Assembly: GCF_021401125.1 (NCBI RefSeq) | Contig: NZ_JACBFQ010000011.1 | Span: 1 to 64,000 of the forward strand | Source: Xanthobacter sp. NM-59 | GTDB taxonomy: Bacteria; Pseudomonadota; Alphaproteobacteria; Rhizobiales; Xanthobacteraceae | Reading direction: 5' to 3' | DNA length: 64,000 nt | Part shown: in pieces, positions 27,114 to 36,415 of the stretch | How the letters are laid out: each line of letters opens with the position of its first letter | Position numbering within the stretch: the stretch's first letter is position 1 | The notes under the pieces: model-generated | What the model was told of the DNA's origin: nothing | Seen by the model: only the letters and a program-made list of their open reading frames with translations | The model's database searches: none | Program-made: the position numbers and the translations under genes

Positions 27114-28721
27114 TCACATGCGGAACACGCCGAAGCGCGTCTCCTGCTCGGGGGCGTTGAGGGCCGCGGACAAGGCCAGCGCCAGCACCATGCGGGTGTC
27201 GGCGGGGTCGATCACACCGTCGTCCCACAGGCGGGCGGAGGAGTAATAGGGATGCCCCTGGCGCTCATATTGGGCGCGGATGGGGGCCTTGAACGCCTCT
27301 TCCTCCTCGCCCGACCAGGCGCCGCCGCGCGCCTCGATGCCGTCGCGCTTCACCTGGGCCAGCACGTTGGCCGCCTGCTCGCCGCCCATCACCGAGATGC
27401 GGGCATTGGGCCACATCCACAGAAAGCGCGGGTCGAAGGCGCGCCCGCACATGCCGTAATTGCCGGCGCCGAAGGAATTGCCGATGACCACCGTGAATTT
27501 CGGCACATTGGCGCAGGACACGGCGGTGACGAACTTGGCACCATCCTTGGCGATGCCGCCGCTCTCATATTTCCGGCCCACCATGAAGCCGGTGATGTTC
27601 TGCAGGAATACCAGGGGAATATTGCGCTGCGCGCACAATTCCACGAAATGCGCGCCCTTCAGTGCGCTTTCCGAGAAGAGAATTCCGTTATTGGCGATGA
27701 TGCCCACCGGATAGCCGAAGACGTGGGCAAAGCCGGTGACCAGCGTCTGCCCGTAAAGCGGCTTGAACTCGTCGAACTCGGACCCGTCCACGATGCGGGC
27801 AATGATCTGGCGCACATCGAACGGCTGCTTGGGGTCGGCCGAAACGATGCCGTAGATCTCCTTGGGATCGTAAAGGGGCGCGCGCGGCTCGCGAATGTCG
27901 AGGCTGTGGGCCTTGGTGCGGTTGAGGTCCGCCACGATGGAGCGGGCGATGCCGAGAGCGTGGGCGTCATTCTCCGCCATGTGGTCGGCCACGCCCGAGG
28001 TGCGGGTGTGCACGTCCGCGCCGCCCAGTTCCTCGGCGGTGACCACCTCCCCGGTGGCGGCCTTCACCAGAGGCGGGCCGCCCAGGAAGATGGTGGCCTG
28101 GTTCTTCACCATGATGGACTGGTCGGCCATGGCCGGCACATAGGCGCCGCCCGCGGTGCAGGAGCCCATCACCACCGCGATCTGGGCGATGCCCTCCGCT
28201 GACATGTTGGCCTGATTGAAGAAGATACGGCCGAAATGTTCGCGATCGGGAAAGACATCGTCCTGGTTCGGCAGGTTGGCGCCGCCGGAATCCACCAGAT
28301 AGATGCAGGGCAGGTGGTTTTCCCGGGCGATGGTCTGGGCGCGCAGGTGCTTCTTGACCGTTATGGGGTAATAGGTGCCGCCTTTCACCGTGGCATCATT
28401 GGCCACGATGACGCATTCGCGCCCCGAGACGCGACCGATGCCGGTGATGATGCCGGCCGCCGGCACCTCGTCCTCATACATGCCGAAGGCCGCGAGCTGG
28501 GAAAGCTCCAGGAACGGCGAGCCGGTGTCGAGCAGGGTGCGGATGCGGTCGCGCGGGAGCAGCTTGCCGCGCTTCAGATGCCGTTCGCGGGCAATCTCGC
28601 CCCCGCCTTCGGACACGTGCTCGACCTTCGCGCGCAAGTCGGCGACGGATTGCTCCAGCGTCTGCCTGTTGCGTCGGAATGCGTCGGAGCGGCGGTCGAC
28701 CGCATCCTCGATGATCGCCAT
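27114..28721 (-). CDS. mccB: 3-methylcrotonyl-CoA carboxylase beta subunit (carboxyltransferase)
   Basis: Protein of 535 residues, the usual MccB length. Family stretches are [78 protein letters not shown] and [20 protein letters not shown]. It transfers carboxyl from biotin to 3-methylcrotonyl-CoA. First gene of the leftward liu-type operon; the start [18 protein letters not shown] at 28719-28721 is the family N-terminus. An isovaleryl-CoA dehydrogenase gene, usual at the head of such operons, is not here. Confidence 0.95.
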   Translation of the reverse strand: MAIIEDAVDRRSDAFRRNRQTLEQSVADLRAKVEHVSEGGGEIARERHLKRGKLLPRDRIRTLLDTGSPFLELSQLAAFGMYEDEVPAAGIITGIGRVSGRECVIVANDATVKGGTYYPITVKKHLRAQTIARENHLPCIYLVDSGGANLPNQDDVFPDREHFGRIFFNQANMSAEGIAQIAVVMGSCTAGGAYVPAMADQSIMVKNQATIFLGGPPLVKAATGEVVTAEELGGADVHTRTSGVADHMAENDAHALGIARSIVADLNRTKAHSLDIREPRAPLYDPKEIYGIVSADPKQPFDVRQIIARIVDGSEFDEFKPLYGQTLVTGFAHVFGYPVGIIANNGILFSESALKGAHFVELCAQRNIPLVFLQNITGFMVGRKYESGGIAKDGAKFVTAVSCANVPKFTVVIGNSFGAGNYGMCGRAFDPRFLWMWPNARISVMGGEQAANVLAQVKRDGIEARGGAWSGEEEEAFKAPIRAQYERQGHPYYSSARLWDDGVIDPADTRMVLALALSAALNAPEQETRFGVFRM

Positions 28722-28863
28722 GGGCGGCCTCGTCTTCAGGGCGCATCTGCGCTGCCGGGTTGAGGGACGGACGGCGCGCGACGGCACCCTTCCGGCGCGG
28801 CTGAGAGCCGGCCTTCGAGCGGCGCAGATGGCGTGTCCTCCCTGCCGATCACTGTCGGCTTGG

Positions 28864-28879
28864 AAACGATCGTACGTTT
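28864..28879. promoter_or_regulatory. Candidate TetR operator upstream of the leucine degradation operon
   Basis: AAACGATCGTACGTTT, with perfect AAACG/CGTTT arms around a 6-bp centre, lies 143 bp upstream of mccB in an AT-richer patch. A related element (AACG-N6-YGTT core) occurs at 29932-29947. The rest of the 313-bp gap 28722-29034 holds no gene that I can support. Confidence 0.4.
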
Positions 28880-29034
28880 TTTTCCGAGGGGTGCAAGAGG
28901 TTTTGGCGGGCCTCATGCAGGAACCCGTCAATGCGCCTGGTAAAACCCCGTGACCTCAAGCCAGGACGTGCGTTTCCCGGGCTCCGCGTCTGCTGGCCGA
29001 GGCACGCCCCGCCATCAGATGCGGCGGGCGGGCG

Positions 29035-29772
29035 TCACTGGCTGGGCGCGGGCTCGCCGATGGGCTTGGCGGCGGCTTTGGCGGAAGGCTTGGCCTTGCC
29101 ACGCGGCTTGCGCATGGGCGAATCACCGGCCTCCACGGGCGCGGCCGCCAGAGCTTGCGGCGCCGCCGACAAGGTCCCTTCGGCCCCACTCACGCCGCCG
29201 ACGACCAGACCCGTATAGATGTCGACCAGATCATCTTGCGACAGGCGGCCGCCGGGGCGGTACCACATGCAGATGCCGGTGAGCATGGAGATGATGGCGT
29301 AGGTGGCCACCTTCGGCTCGCTCACCTGGAATACGCCGGCCTCGGCGCCCTGGCGGAGGATTTCCTCCAGCAGCCCTTCATAGCGGTGGCGCTGGGCGAT
29401 GATGACGGCGCGGTGCTCCTCCTCGAGGGAGCGAATTTCCATGTTGGCGATGAAGACGTGAGCCATGCGCGTCATGTGGTAGCGCAGGTGGAAGGCGGCG
29501 AAAGTTTTCAGCCGGGCCATGGGATCGGTGAGGCCGGCAAGGTCCGCCTCCGCCTTCGAAAGCAGATCCTCCATGTGCTCGCGGACGATGTCGAACAGGA
29601 GATTCTGCTTGTTTTCGAAATATTTATAGAGCGAGCCGGACTGCAGGCCCACCTCGGCGGCAAGCTGGCGCAGGCTCATGGCCTCGTAGCCGTGCTTGTA
29701 GATGAGCTTCACGCCCGCCTGGCGGATCGCCTCGGCGGTGCGGGTGCCGTTGGAACCGATGGTGCGCGCCAT
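29035..29772 (-). CDS. TetR-family transcriptional regulator
   Basis: Protein of 245 residues. The N-terminal helix-turn-helix is EAIRQAGVKLIYKHGYEAMSLRQLAAEVGLQSGSLYKYFENKQNLL (about 13-58). The ligand-binding domain is helical; the last 45 residues (from about AEGTLSAAPQ) are a disordered Ala/Pro/Lys-rich tail. It is divergent from the acyl-CoA ligase/ABC transporter operon and lies between it and the leucine operon. An acyl-CoA-responsive repressor of one or both is likely, in the manner of LiuQ or FadP types (inference). The ATG at 29770-29772 is the only reasonable start. Confidence 0.88.
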   Translation of the reverse strand: MARTIGSNGTRTAEAIRQAGVKLIYKHGYEAMSLRQLAAEVGLQSGSLYKYFENKQNLLFDIVREHMEDLLSKAEADLAGLTDPMARLKTFAAFHLRYHMTRMAHVFIANMEIRSLEEEHRAVIIAQRHRYEGLLEEILRQGAEAGVFQVSEPKVATYAIISMLTGICMWYRPGGRLSQDDLVDIYTGLVVGGVSGAEGTLSAAPQALAAAPVEAGDSPMRKPRGKAKPSAKAAAKPIGEPAPSQ

Positions 29773-29931
29773 GGCCTTCAAACATTGTGCGGCCGGGCGC
29801 CCCGGCCGGGGGAATGACAGATCACGCAGATGCGCGAGCCCGCCTCGATCATGCCTGATAGACTGGGCGGAGCTTCGAAGCGATGCAAGTTCATCCTGCG
29901 ACATGAAATGCCGCTTGACCAGAATAAAAAA

Positions 29932-29947
29932 GAACGCTTGATTGTTT
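29932..29947. promoter_or_regulatory. Candidate TetR operator in the divergent regulator/transporter gap
   Basis: GAACGCTTGATTGTTT shares 10 of 16 positions, including the GAAC/AAAC-G and GTTT ends, with the dyad at 28864-28879. It lies in the AT-rich centre (29905-29955) of the 309-bp gap between the TetR gene and the transporter operon, where divergent promoters are expected. No gene is seen in this gap. Confidence 0.35.
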
Positions 29948-30081
29948 CTCACCAAGCCTGACGTAACGATCGGGCACCTGCGCCGAGCCAGCCGCCGAGC
30001 AAAAATGCGAAGCGGGGGCGCAAGATAACGGGGGAAAGGGCGCAAAGACCCGATTCTCCCGGCACATAGGGAGGATCGAGC

Positions 30082-30933
30082 TTGAGCACCACATCGGTGG
30101 TTCCGCAAGCTGTTGCGGACGTGCGCGCGCTTCTGAGCGTCGAAAACATCTCCTTGCGCTTCGGCGGCCTCAAGGCCCTGACCGATGTGAGCTTCCATGT
30201 GAAGCCGGGGGAATTGTTCTCCATCATCGGCCCCAACGGCGCCGGCAAGACGTCCATGCTGAACTGCATCTCGGGCCGCTATACCCCAAGCGACGGCCGC
30301 GTGGTGTTCGATGGCAAGGACGTGACCCGGCTGAAGCCGAACCGGCGCGCGACCATCGGCATCGGCCGCACCTTCCAGAATCTGGCGTTGTTCAGCCACA
30401 TGAGCGTGCTGGACAACATCATGGTGGGGCGCCACCATCTTCTGAAGAACAACCTGTTCTCCGGCGCGCTCTACTGGTTCGGCGGCGCGCAGAAGGAAGA
30501 GCTGGAGCATCGCCACAAGGTGGAGGAAGTGATTGACTTCCTCGACATCCAGCATGTGCGCAAGGCCACCGCCGGCACCCTTTCTTATGGCCTGCGCAAG
30601 CGGGTGGAGCTGGCGCGCGCCGTGGCGCTGGAGCCCAAGCTCATTCTTCTTGATGAGCCCATGGCCGGCATGAACCTGGAAGAGAAGGAGGACATGGCCC
30701 GCTACATCGTTGATCTCAACGAGGAATGGGGCATGACCATCATCATGATCGAGCACGACATGGGGGTGGTGATGGACATCTCGCACCGCGTGATGGTGCT
30801 GGATTTCGGCAAGAAGCTGGTGGAGGGCGAGCCTGCGGACGTGCTGGCTGATCCCCATGTGCGCAAGGCCTATCTCGGCGAGGAAGATCCTCTGCTGGAA
30901 GACGAGTCCATTCCCACCGCTCTGTCCGCGTGA
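30082..30933 (+). CDS. Branched-chain-type ABC transporter ATPase (LivG-like)
   Basis: Protein of 283 residues. Walker A GPNGAGKTS near 55, Q-loop GIGRTFQNLALF, LivG-type signature LSYGLRKRVELARAVA and Walker B LILLDEPMAGM. The insert around 115-140 (GRHHLLKNNLFSGALYWFGGAQKEELEHRHK) is typical of LivG proteins linked to acyl-CoA ligases. It starts at TTG 30082, with GGGAGG at 30069-30074. First gene of a seven-gene operon for import and CoA activation of an organic acid or similar substrate. Confidence 0.92.
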   Translation: MSTTSVVPQAVADVRALLSVENISLRFGGLKALTDVSFHVKPGELFSIIGPNGAGKTSMLNCISGRYTPSDGRVVFDGKDVTRLKPNRRATIGIGRTFQNLALFSHMSVLDNIMVGRHHLLKNNLFSGALYWFGGAQKEELEHRHKVEEVIDFLDIQHVRKATAGTLSYGLRKRVELARAVALEPKLILLDEPMAGMNLEEKEDMARYIVDLNEEWGMTIIMIEHDMGVVMDISHRVMVLDFGKKLVEGEPADVLADPHVRKAYLGEEDPLLEDESIPTALSA

Positions 30934-30941
30934 GAGACGCC

Positions 30942-32906
30942 ATGACCACCGCCGTGAACAGCCCTGCCCAAGGCCGCGCCTACGATTGGCCCGACGTGAC
31001 GCAGCACGACACCTTTCCAAAGCTCCTCGCCCGCAACGCCGCCAAGCATCCCGACGACATCTGGCTCCGGGAGAAAGATCTCGGCATCTGGATTTCCTAC
31101 ACCTGGAAAGAGGTGGCCGACCGGGTGGAGGCCATCACTCTCGGCCTTGAGAACCTGGGCGTGCGCCGCGGCGACGTGGTGGCCCTGCTGGGCGACAACC
31201 GTCCCGAATGGCTGATGGGCGAGATCGCCAGCCATGCGCTAGGCGGCATGAGCCTCGGCATTTATCGCGACGCGCTGGCGGACGAGGTGGCCTATCTCGT
31301 CACCTATGCGGACGTCGCCGTGGTGTTCGCCGAGGATGAAGAGCAGGTGGACAAGCTTTTGTCTCTCGAAGACAACATTCCCACCGTGCGCCATATCGTC
31401 TATTCCGATCCGCGCGGCATCCGCAAATATGATGACCCCCGCCTGATCTCGCTGAAAGCTCTGGAAGAGCGCGGGCGGGCGGTGGCGGCCAAGGATCCCA
31501 ACCGCTACGCGCGGTTCGTCTCGGTGGGGCAGGGGTCGGACGTGTCCATTTTGTGCACCACGTCCGGCACCACGTCCCATCCCAAGCTCGCGATGCTCTC
31601 CGCCGGCAGGCTCCTGAAGCATTGTCGCGCATATTTGGACATGGATCCACGCGGGCCGAAGGACGAATACGTCAGTGTTCTTCAGATGCCATGGATCATG
31701 GAGCAGATCTACGCTTTCGGCCAGGCGCTCATCTCCCGCATGAAGGTGAACTTCGTGGAGGAGCCGGAGACGCTGATGGCGGACATGCGCGAGATCGGGC
31801 CCTCCTTCGTGCTGTTCGCTCCGCGTGTGTGGGAACAGATCGCGGCCGATGTGCGCTCGCGCATGATGGATTCCTCGCGCTTCAAGCGCGCCATGTTCGA
31901 TTTCGGCATGAAGCTTGGCCTCAAGGCGCTGGACGAGGGCAAGCGCTCGCCGCTGGCCGACTTCCTCCTGTTTCGCGCGCTGCGCGATCGCCTGGGCTTC
32001 ACGCATCTGAAGTCGGCCGCCACCGGGGGAGCGGCGCTGGGGCCGGATACTTTCCGCTTCTTCCTGGCGCTGGGCGTGCCGATGCGCCAGCTCTATGGAC
32101 AGACTGAGACCCTGGGCGCCTATACCTTGCATCATGCGGACGATGTGGACTTCGACACGGTCGGTGTGCCGTTCGAGGGCGTGGAGATCCGTATCGACGA
32201 CCCCGATCCCAATGGGCTTGGCGAAGTGGTGACCCGTCACGAAAACATGTTCACCGGCTATTTCCGCAACGAGGCGGAAACCGCAAAATCTTTCGCGGAA
32301 CAAGGCTGGATGCGCACCGGCGACGCTGGTTACTTCAACAACAAGGGCCATCTCGTGGTCATCGACCGCGTGCGCGACATGGCAAAGACCTCCCATGGAG
32401 ATCGCTTCTCTCCGCAGTATATTGAGAACAAGCTGAAGTTCTCGCCTTACGTGGCCGAGGCCGTGGTGCTGGGTGACGGGCGCGACAGTCTGGCGGCGCT
32501 GGTCTGCATCCGTTTCTCGATCGTCTCGAAATGGGCCGAGAAGAACCGCATCGCCTTCACGACTTATACCGATCTGTCCTCGAAGCCGGAAGTCATTGCG
32601 CTGCTGCGGAAGGAAGTGGAGCAGGTGAACGCGACACTGGCGGAGAAGCAGCGCATCGGCCGCTTCCTCCTGCTCTACAAGGAGCTGGATGCGGATGATG
32701 GCGAGCTCACCCGCACCCGCAAGGTGCGCCGCGGCGTCATCAATGAGCGCTATGGCACGATCATCGACGCCATGTATGCGGGCGACCGCGTGATCGACGT
32801 GGACACAACCATCACCTTCCAGGACGGCACCAAGCAGCGGGTGAAGACCAAGCTCGACGTGATCGACCTCGGTGCGGCGGGAGCCGGCGCGCGGAGGGCC
32901 GCGTGA
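30942..32906 (+). CDS. AMP-dependent acyl-CoA synthetase (long-chain type)
   Basis: Protein of 654 residues of the ANL superfamily, with the long-chain type N-terminus WLREKDLGIWISYTWKEVADRV. The adenylate loop reads TSGTTSHPKLAM, with Ser where Gly is usual. Later motifs are YGQTETLGAYT and GWMRTGDAGYFNNKGHLVVIDRVRDM. It activates a carboxylic acid to its CoA thioester, presumably the substrate brought in by the surrounding ABC transporter. ATG at 30942 is used; a GTG at 30930 overlapping the ATPase stop codon would add four residues. The C-terminal Ala/Gly-rich tail is not conserved. Confidence 0.9.
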   Translation: MTTAVNSPAQGRAYDWPDVTQHDTFPKLLARNAAKHPDDIWLREKDLGIWISYTWKEVADRVEAITLGLENLGVRRGDVVALLGDNRPEWLMGEIASHALGGMSLGIYRDALADEVAYLVTYADVAVVFAEDEEQVDKLLSLEDNIPTVRHIVYSDPRGIRKYDDPRLISLKALEERGRAVAAKDPNRYARFVSVGQGSDVSILCTTSGTTSHPKLAMLSAGRLLKHCRAYLDMDPRGPKDEYVSVLQMPWIMEQIYAFGQALISRMKVNFVEEPETLMADMREIGPSFVLFAPRVWEQIAADVRSRMMDSSRFKRAMFDFGMKLGLKALDEGKRSPLADFLLFRALRDRLGFTHLKSAATGGAALGPDTFRFFLALGVPMRQLYGQTETLGAYTLHHADDVDFDTVGVPFEGVEIRIDDPDPNGLGEVVTRHENMFTGYFRNEAETAKSFAEQGWMRTGDAGYFNNKGHLVVIDRVRDMAKTSHGDRFSPQYIENKLKFSPYVAEAVVLGDGRDSLAALVCIRFSIVSKWAEKNRIAFTTYTDLSSKPEVIALLRKEVEQVNATLAEKQRIGRFLLLYKELDADDGELTRTRKVRRGVINERYGTIIDAMYAGDRVIDVDTTITFQDGTKQRVKTKLDVIDLGAAGAGARRAA

Positions 32907-32990
32907 TGGCCGCGTCTGAACGCGCTCGCGCCCCCCGTCGCAGAGTTCCCGCAACCGACGCATCGCCGCGCCGGCCCAGCCCCCTCCCAA

Positions 32991-33014
32991 CCCTCCCCCG
33001 CAGGCGGGAGAGGG
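32991..33014. repeat. REP-like palindromic element
   Basis: CCCTCCCCCGC facing GCGGGAGAGGG around AG, 10 of 11 positions symmetric, in the 127-bp gap before livH. This CCCTCTCCCGC/GCGGG-type palindrome resembles short dispersed repeats common between genes in Hyphomicrobiales. Only one copy was noticed in the window. It could also fold in mRNA and adjust livH expression. Confidence 0.5.
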
Positions 33015-33033
33015 CTCTTGCGGAGTTCAACTG

Positions 33034-33927
33034 ATGCAATCCCAGCTTCTTCTTCAGCTCATTATCAATGGCCTCATCATCGGTACGCTTTATGGCGTGG
33101 TGGGCATGTGCTTCGTGCTCATCTACAAGGCCTCGCAGGTGGTGAACTTCGCCCAGGGCGAGTTTCTGCTGATCGGCGCCTGGACCTGCTGGTGGCTGCT
33201 CACCGCCTGGAACATCCCCTTCTTCTGGGGTTTCCTCATCGCGGTCGTCTTCATGATGGCCTTCGGCATGGCGGTGCAAATGGTTATTCTGCGCCCGCTC
33301 ATCGGCGAGCCCATCATCTCGGTGATCATGGTCACTATCGGCATGTCCATCTTCTTCCAGGCGCTGATGAAGTGGATGTTCGGCACCTTCGCCCAGCCGT
33401 TCCCGCCCATCTTCCCGGTGGAGAAGGTGGATGTGCTCGGCCTGCAGGTGCAGACGGCCTATCTTATGTCCACGGGCGTGAGCCTCGCGATCATGGCCGG
33501 CTTTGCCTGGTTCTTTAAGTATTCGAAGATGGGGCTTGCCATGCGGGCCACCGCCTTCTCGCAGCAGGTGGCGCAGTCCCTGGGCATCTCGGTGCGACAG
33601 GTGTTCGCGCTCTCCTGGGGCATCTCGGCTTCGGTCTCGGCCATTGCCGGCGTCGTGGTGGGCATCGTGAATGGCGTGTCCTCGGCCTTGTCCTACTTCG
33701 GCATCAAGGTGTTCCCGGCAGTCATCCTGGGCGGCCTCGACAGCATCTTTGGTGCGGTGGTGGGCGGTCTCATCGTGGGCCTTTTGGAAAACCTCGGCCA
33801 ATACGTGGACAGCCAGTTCCTCAAATGGGGAAATCTCTACGAGATCATTCCCTTCTATGCCCTCATCATCATTCTCATGATCAAGCCTTACGGCCTGTTC
33901 GGCACCCGCGACATCGAGAGGGTTTGA
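33034..33927 (+). CDS. Branched-chain-type ABC transporter permease (LivH-like)
   Basis: Protein of 297 residues, eight or so transmembrane helices. It starts MQSQLLLQLIINGLIIGTLYGVVGMCFVLIYKASQVVNFAQGEF, the LivH N-terminal pattern. The cytoplasmic loop that contacts the ATPase is KYSKMGLAMRATAFSQQVAQSLGI. It is the first of two membrane subunits; livM follows after 4 bp. Confidence 0.93.
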   Translation: MQSQLLLQLIINGLIIGTLYGVVGMCFVLIYKASQVVNFAQGEFLLIGAWTCWWLLTAWNIPFFWGFLIAVVFMMAFGMAVQMVILRPLIGEPIISVIMVTIGMSIFFQALMKWMFGTFAQPFPPIFPVEKVDVLGLQVQTAYLMSTGVSLAIMAGFAWFFKYSKMGLAMRATAFSQQVAQSLGISVRQVFALSWGISASVSAIAGVVVGIVNGVSSALSYFGIKVFPAVILGGLDSIFGAVVGGLIVGLLENLGQYVDSQFLKWGNLYEIIPFYALIIILMIKPYGLFGTRDIERV

Positions 33928-33931
33928 TCCC

Positions 33932-35002
33932 ATGGCCATCGACACCATGCGTCCGTGCGGCGACTACCGCACCAGCTACAAGGCCGACCAGACCATCTTC
34001 CAGACGCGCCTCACCATGCTCATCTGCGTGGCGGCCGTCGTGGCCCTGTGCTTCGCGCCTTTCTTCTTCTCCCGCTACGTTCTGAGCCTGTTCATCCAGA
34101 TCGGCTATCTGGGCATCGCGGCCCTGGGGCTCAACATTCTGGTGGGCTTTTCTGGCCAGATCTCCATCGGCCACGCCGTGTTCTTCGGCTTCGGCGGCTT
34201 TGCCTCCGCCTATCTGGCGGACAAGGGCGTGCCGGTGCCGCTCGCCATCGTGCTGGCGGGCATGTGGACCACGGTCGTGGGGCTCATCTTCGGCCTGCCG
34301 GCGGCCCGGGTGAAGGGGCTCTACCTCGCCATCGCGACGCTCGCCGCGCAATTCATTCTGCAGGACTTCTTCGTCCGCGCGGAATGGTTCACCGGCGGCA
34401 CCCACGGTGCCATGGCCGCGCCGTTCACCCTGTTCGGGTACGATCTGTCGAGTGATGACAAATACTTCTACGTGGTGCTGTTCTTCGTGGTCATCATGTA
34501 TCTTGGTGCCACCAATCTTATGCGCTCGCGGGATGGGCGGGCGCTGATCGCGGTGCGCGACCATTATCTGTCCGCCGAAATGATGGGCGTGAACCTCGCC
34601 AAGTATCGCACCATGGCGTTCGGCATCTCCTCCTTCTATGCCGGTATCGGTGGCGCGCTCTATGCCCACTATGTGGGGTTCATGTCGGTGGAAGGGCTGG
34701 ATATTCTCTTCTCCATCCAGTTCCTGGGCATGATCATTATCGGCGGGCTGGGCTCCATCATGGGCTCGCTCATGGGTACCATCTTCATGGTGCTGCTGCC
34801 GGAAGCCACGGGTTGGCTCGCCTCCGCGCTCTCCGGCAGCGCCATCGACCAGATGCTGCACTTGAAGGACGGCATCACCTATCTGCGTGAGATGCTGATC
34901 GGCGCCGCCATCATTCTGTTCCTGATCTTCGAACCCGATGGGCTGGCCCATCGCTGGCGCCAGATCAAGGCGTATTGGAAGCTTTATCCGTTCTCGTTCT
35001 GA
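33932..35002 (+). CDS. Branched-chain-type ABC transporter permease (LivM-like)
   Basis: Protein of 356 residues with about nine transmembrane helices and the LivM stretches YLGIAALGLNILVGFSGQISIGHAVFFGFGGFASAYL and SRDGRALIAVRDHYLSAEMMGVNLAKYR (coupling loop). It pairs with the LivH-like subunit. The N-terminal 30 residues (CGDYRTSYKADQTIFQTR) are a cytoplasmic extension typical of the LivM group found with acyl-CoA ligases. Confidence 0.93.
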   Translation: MAIDTMRPCGDYRTSYKADQTIFQTRLTMLICVAAVVALCFAPFFFSRYVLSLFIQIGYLGIAALGLNILVGFSGQISIGHAVFFGFGGFASAYLADKGVPVPLAIVLAGMWTTVVGLIFGLPAARVKGLYLAIATLAAQFILQDFFVRAEWFTGGTHGAMAAPFTLFGYDLSSDDKYFYVVLFFVVIMYLGATNLMRSRDGRALIAVRDHYLSAEMMGVNLAKYRTMAFGISSFYAGIGGALYAHYVGFMSVEGLDILFSIQFLGMIIIGGLGSIMGSLMGTIFMVLLPEATGWLASALSGSAIDQMLHLKDGITYLREMLIGAAIILFLIFEPDGLAHRWRQIKAYWKLYPFSF

Positions 35003-35041
35003 CGGGACAAATATAAAGACGGCGAAAATTGCCGCTTCATG

Positions 35042-35056
35042 GGAAACGCCAAGGAG
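35042..35056 (+). promoter_or_regulatory. Predicted AbcR sRNA target site over the livK ribosome binding site
   Basis: GGAAACGCCAAGGAG ends 6 nt before the livK start and includes its AAGGAGA ribosome-binding site. It is complementary over 15 bases to the CTCCTTGGGCGTTTCC core of both sRNAs at about 41.8 and 42.2 kb, with a single bulged G in the sRNA. AbcR sRNAs in rhizobia and Agrobacterium repress periplasmic binding protein mRNAs in just this way. Confidence 0.7.
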
Positions 35057-35062
35057 ACCACA

Positions 35063-36352
35063 ATGAAGAAGACGAAAGTTGCCGCCCTCTCGCTCGTCTC
35101 GACACTGGCGCTCGGCTGTGCCGCGCCGGCCATGGCCCAGAGCATCAATATCGGCCATCTCGCCGACTATTCCGGCGGCACTTCCGACGTGGGCCAGCCC
35201 TATGGCCAGGGCATCCAGGACACCATCGCCTGGATCGACGCCAATGGCGGGGTGAACGGCAAGAAGATCAATTCGGACTTCAACGAATACGGCTACCAGG
35301 TGCCGCGCGCGCTCGCCGCCTTCAAGAAGTGGGTGGGCTCGGACAAGGTGGTGGCCATCCAGGGCTGGGGCACCGCCGACACCGAGGCTCTGGTGGCCAT
35401 GGTGACCAAGGAGCAGATCCCCTATTATTCCGGCTCCTATTCTGCCTCCCTCACCGATCCCACCGGCAAGGCCAACGAGCACTCGACCCGCTCGGCGCCG
35501 TTCAACTTCTTCTACGGCCCGTCTTATTCCGACGCCGCGCGCGCCATGGTGAAGTGGGCTGCCGATGACTGGAAGGCGAAGGGCAAGCCCGGCAAGCCCA
35601 AGTGGGTGCACATGGGTGCCAACCACCCCTATCCCAATTCGCCCAAGGCGGCGGCCGAGGCCTATGCCAAGGAGCTGGGCTTCGAGGTGCTGGACCCCAT
35701 CACCTTTGCCCTCACGCCCGGTGACTACACGCCCCAGTGCCTGACGCTGAAGCAGTCCGGCGCCAATTACGCCTATCTCGGCAACACCGCCGGCTCGAAC
35801 ATCTCGGTGCTGAAGGCCTGCAAGACGGCGGGCGTGGACGTGCAGTTCCTCGGCAATGTGTGGGGCATGGACGAGAACGCCATGAAGGCGGCGGGCGAAG
35901 CCGCCAATGGCGTGGTGTTCCCGGTGCGCACCGCCACCACCTGGGCGGGCGATGCGCCCGGCCTCGCCACGGTGAAGGAGATTTCCAAGATCTCCGATCC
36001 GTCGGGCAACACCTATCGCCCCGTGCACTACCTCACCGCCGTGTGCACGGCCCTCTACATGAAGGAAGCCATGGATTGGGCGGACAAGAATGGCGGCGTG
36101 ACCGGCGTGAAGATCCGCGACGGCATGTACCAGAAGAAGGATTGGGTGCCGAAGGGCATGGAAGGCGTGTGCGTGCCGTCCACCTGGTCGGCCACTGATC
36201 ACCGTCCCACCACCACCGTGGAGCTGTACCGCGCCGTGGTGAAAGGCCCGACCGATGCCTCGGTGACGGACCTCATCAAGAGCGGCACCATCAAGCTGGA
36301 AAAGGTCGCCACCGTCGACCTGCCGCGCAAGGCCGAACTGCAGGGCTGGTGA
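35063..36352 (+). CDS. ABC transporter substrate-binding protein (LivK-like)
   Basis: Protein of 429 residues. Signal peptide MKKTKVAALSLVSTLALGCAAPAMA, cleaved before QSINIG. The mature part has the type I periplasmic binding fold (INIGHLADYSGGTSDVGQPYGQGIQDTIAWIDANGGVNGKKI). It is larger than leucine-binding proteins (about 370), like the binding proteins linked to acyl-CoA ligase clusters, so the ligand may be an aromatic or aliphatic acid instead of leucine. AAGGAGA at 35051-35057 selects the ATG at 35063. A strong hairpin follows the stop. Confidence 0.9.
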   Translation: MKKTKVAALSLVSTLALGCAAPAMAQSINIGHLADYSGGTSDVGQPYGQGIQDTIAWIDANGGVNGKKINSDFNEYGYQVPRALAAFKKWVGSDKVVAIQGWGTADTEALVAMVTKEQIPYYSGSYSASLTDPTGKANEHSTRSAPFNFFYGPSYSDAARAMVKWAADDWKAKGKPGKPKWVHMGANHPYPNSPKAAAEAYAKELGFEVLDPITFALTPGDYTPQCLTLKQSGANYAYLGNTAGSNISVLKACKTAGVDVQFLGNVWGMDENAMKAAGEAANGVVFPVRTATTWAGDAPGLATVKEISKISDPSGNTYRPVHYLTAVCTALYMKEAMDWADKNGGVTGVKIRDGMYQKKDWVPKGMEGVCVPSTWSATDHRPTTTVELYRAVVKGPTDASVTDLIKSGTIKLEKVATVDLPRKAELQGW

Positions 36353-36358
36353 GCCGGC

Positions 36359-36382
36359 GGGCGCCGCCTGCGGGCGGCGCCC
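36359..36382 (+). terminator. Stabilising or attenuating hairpin after livK
   Basis: A perfect 10-bp stem GGGCGCCGCC/GGCGGCGCCC with a TGCG loop, 6 nt after the stop codon, followed by CTCCCTTCTC. Such hairpins after binding-protein genes raise their level relative to downstream subunits. Confidence 0.6.
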
Positions 36383-36415
36383 CTCCCTTCTCATCGACAG
36401 ATTCCGGAGACCGTC

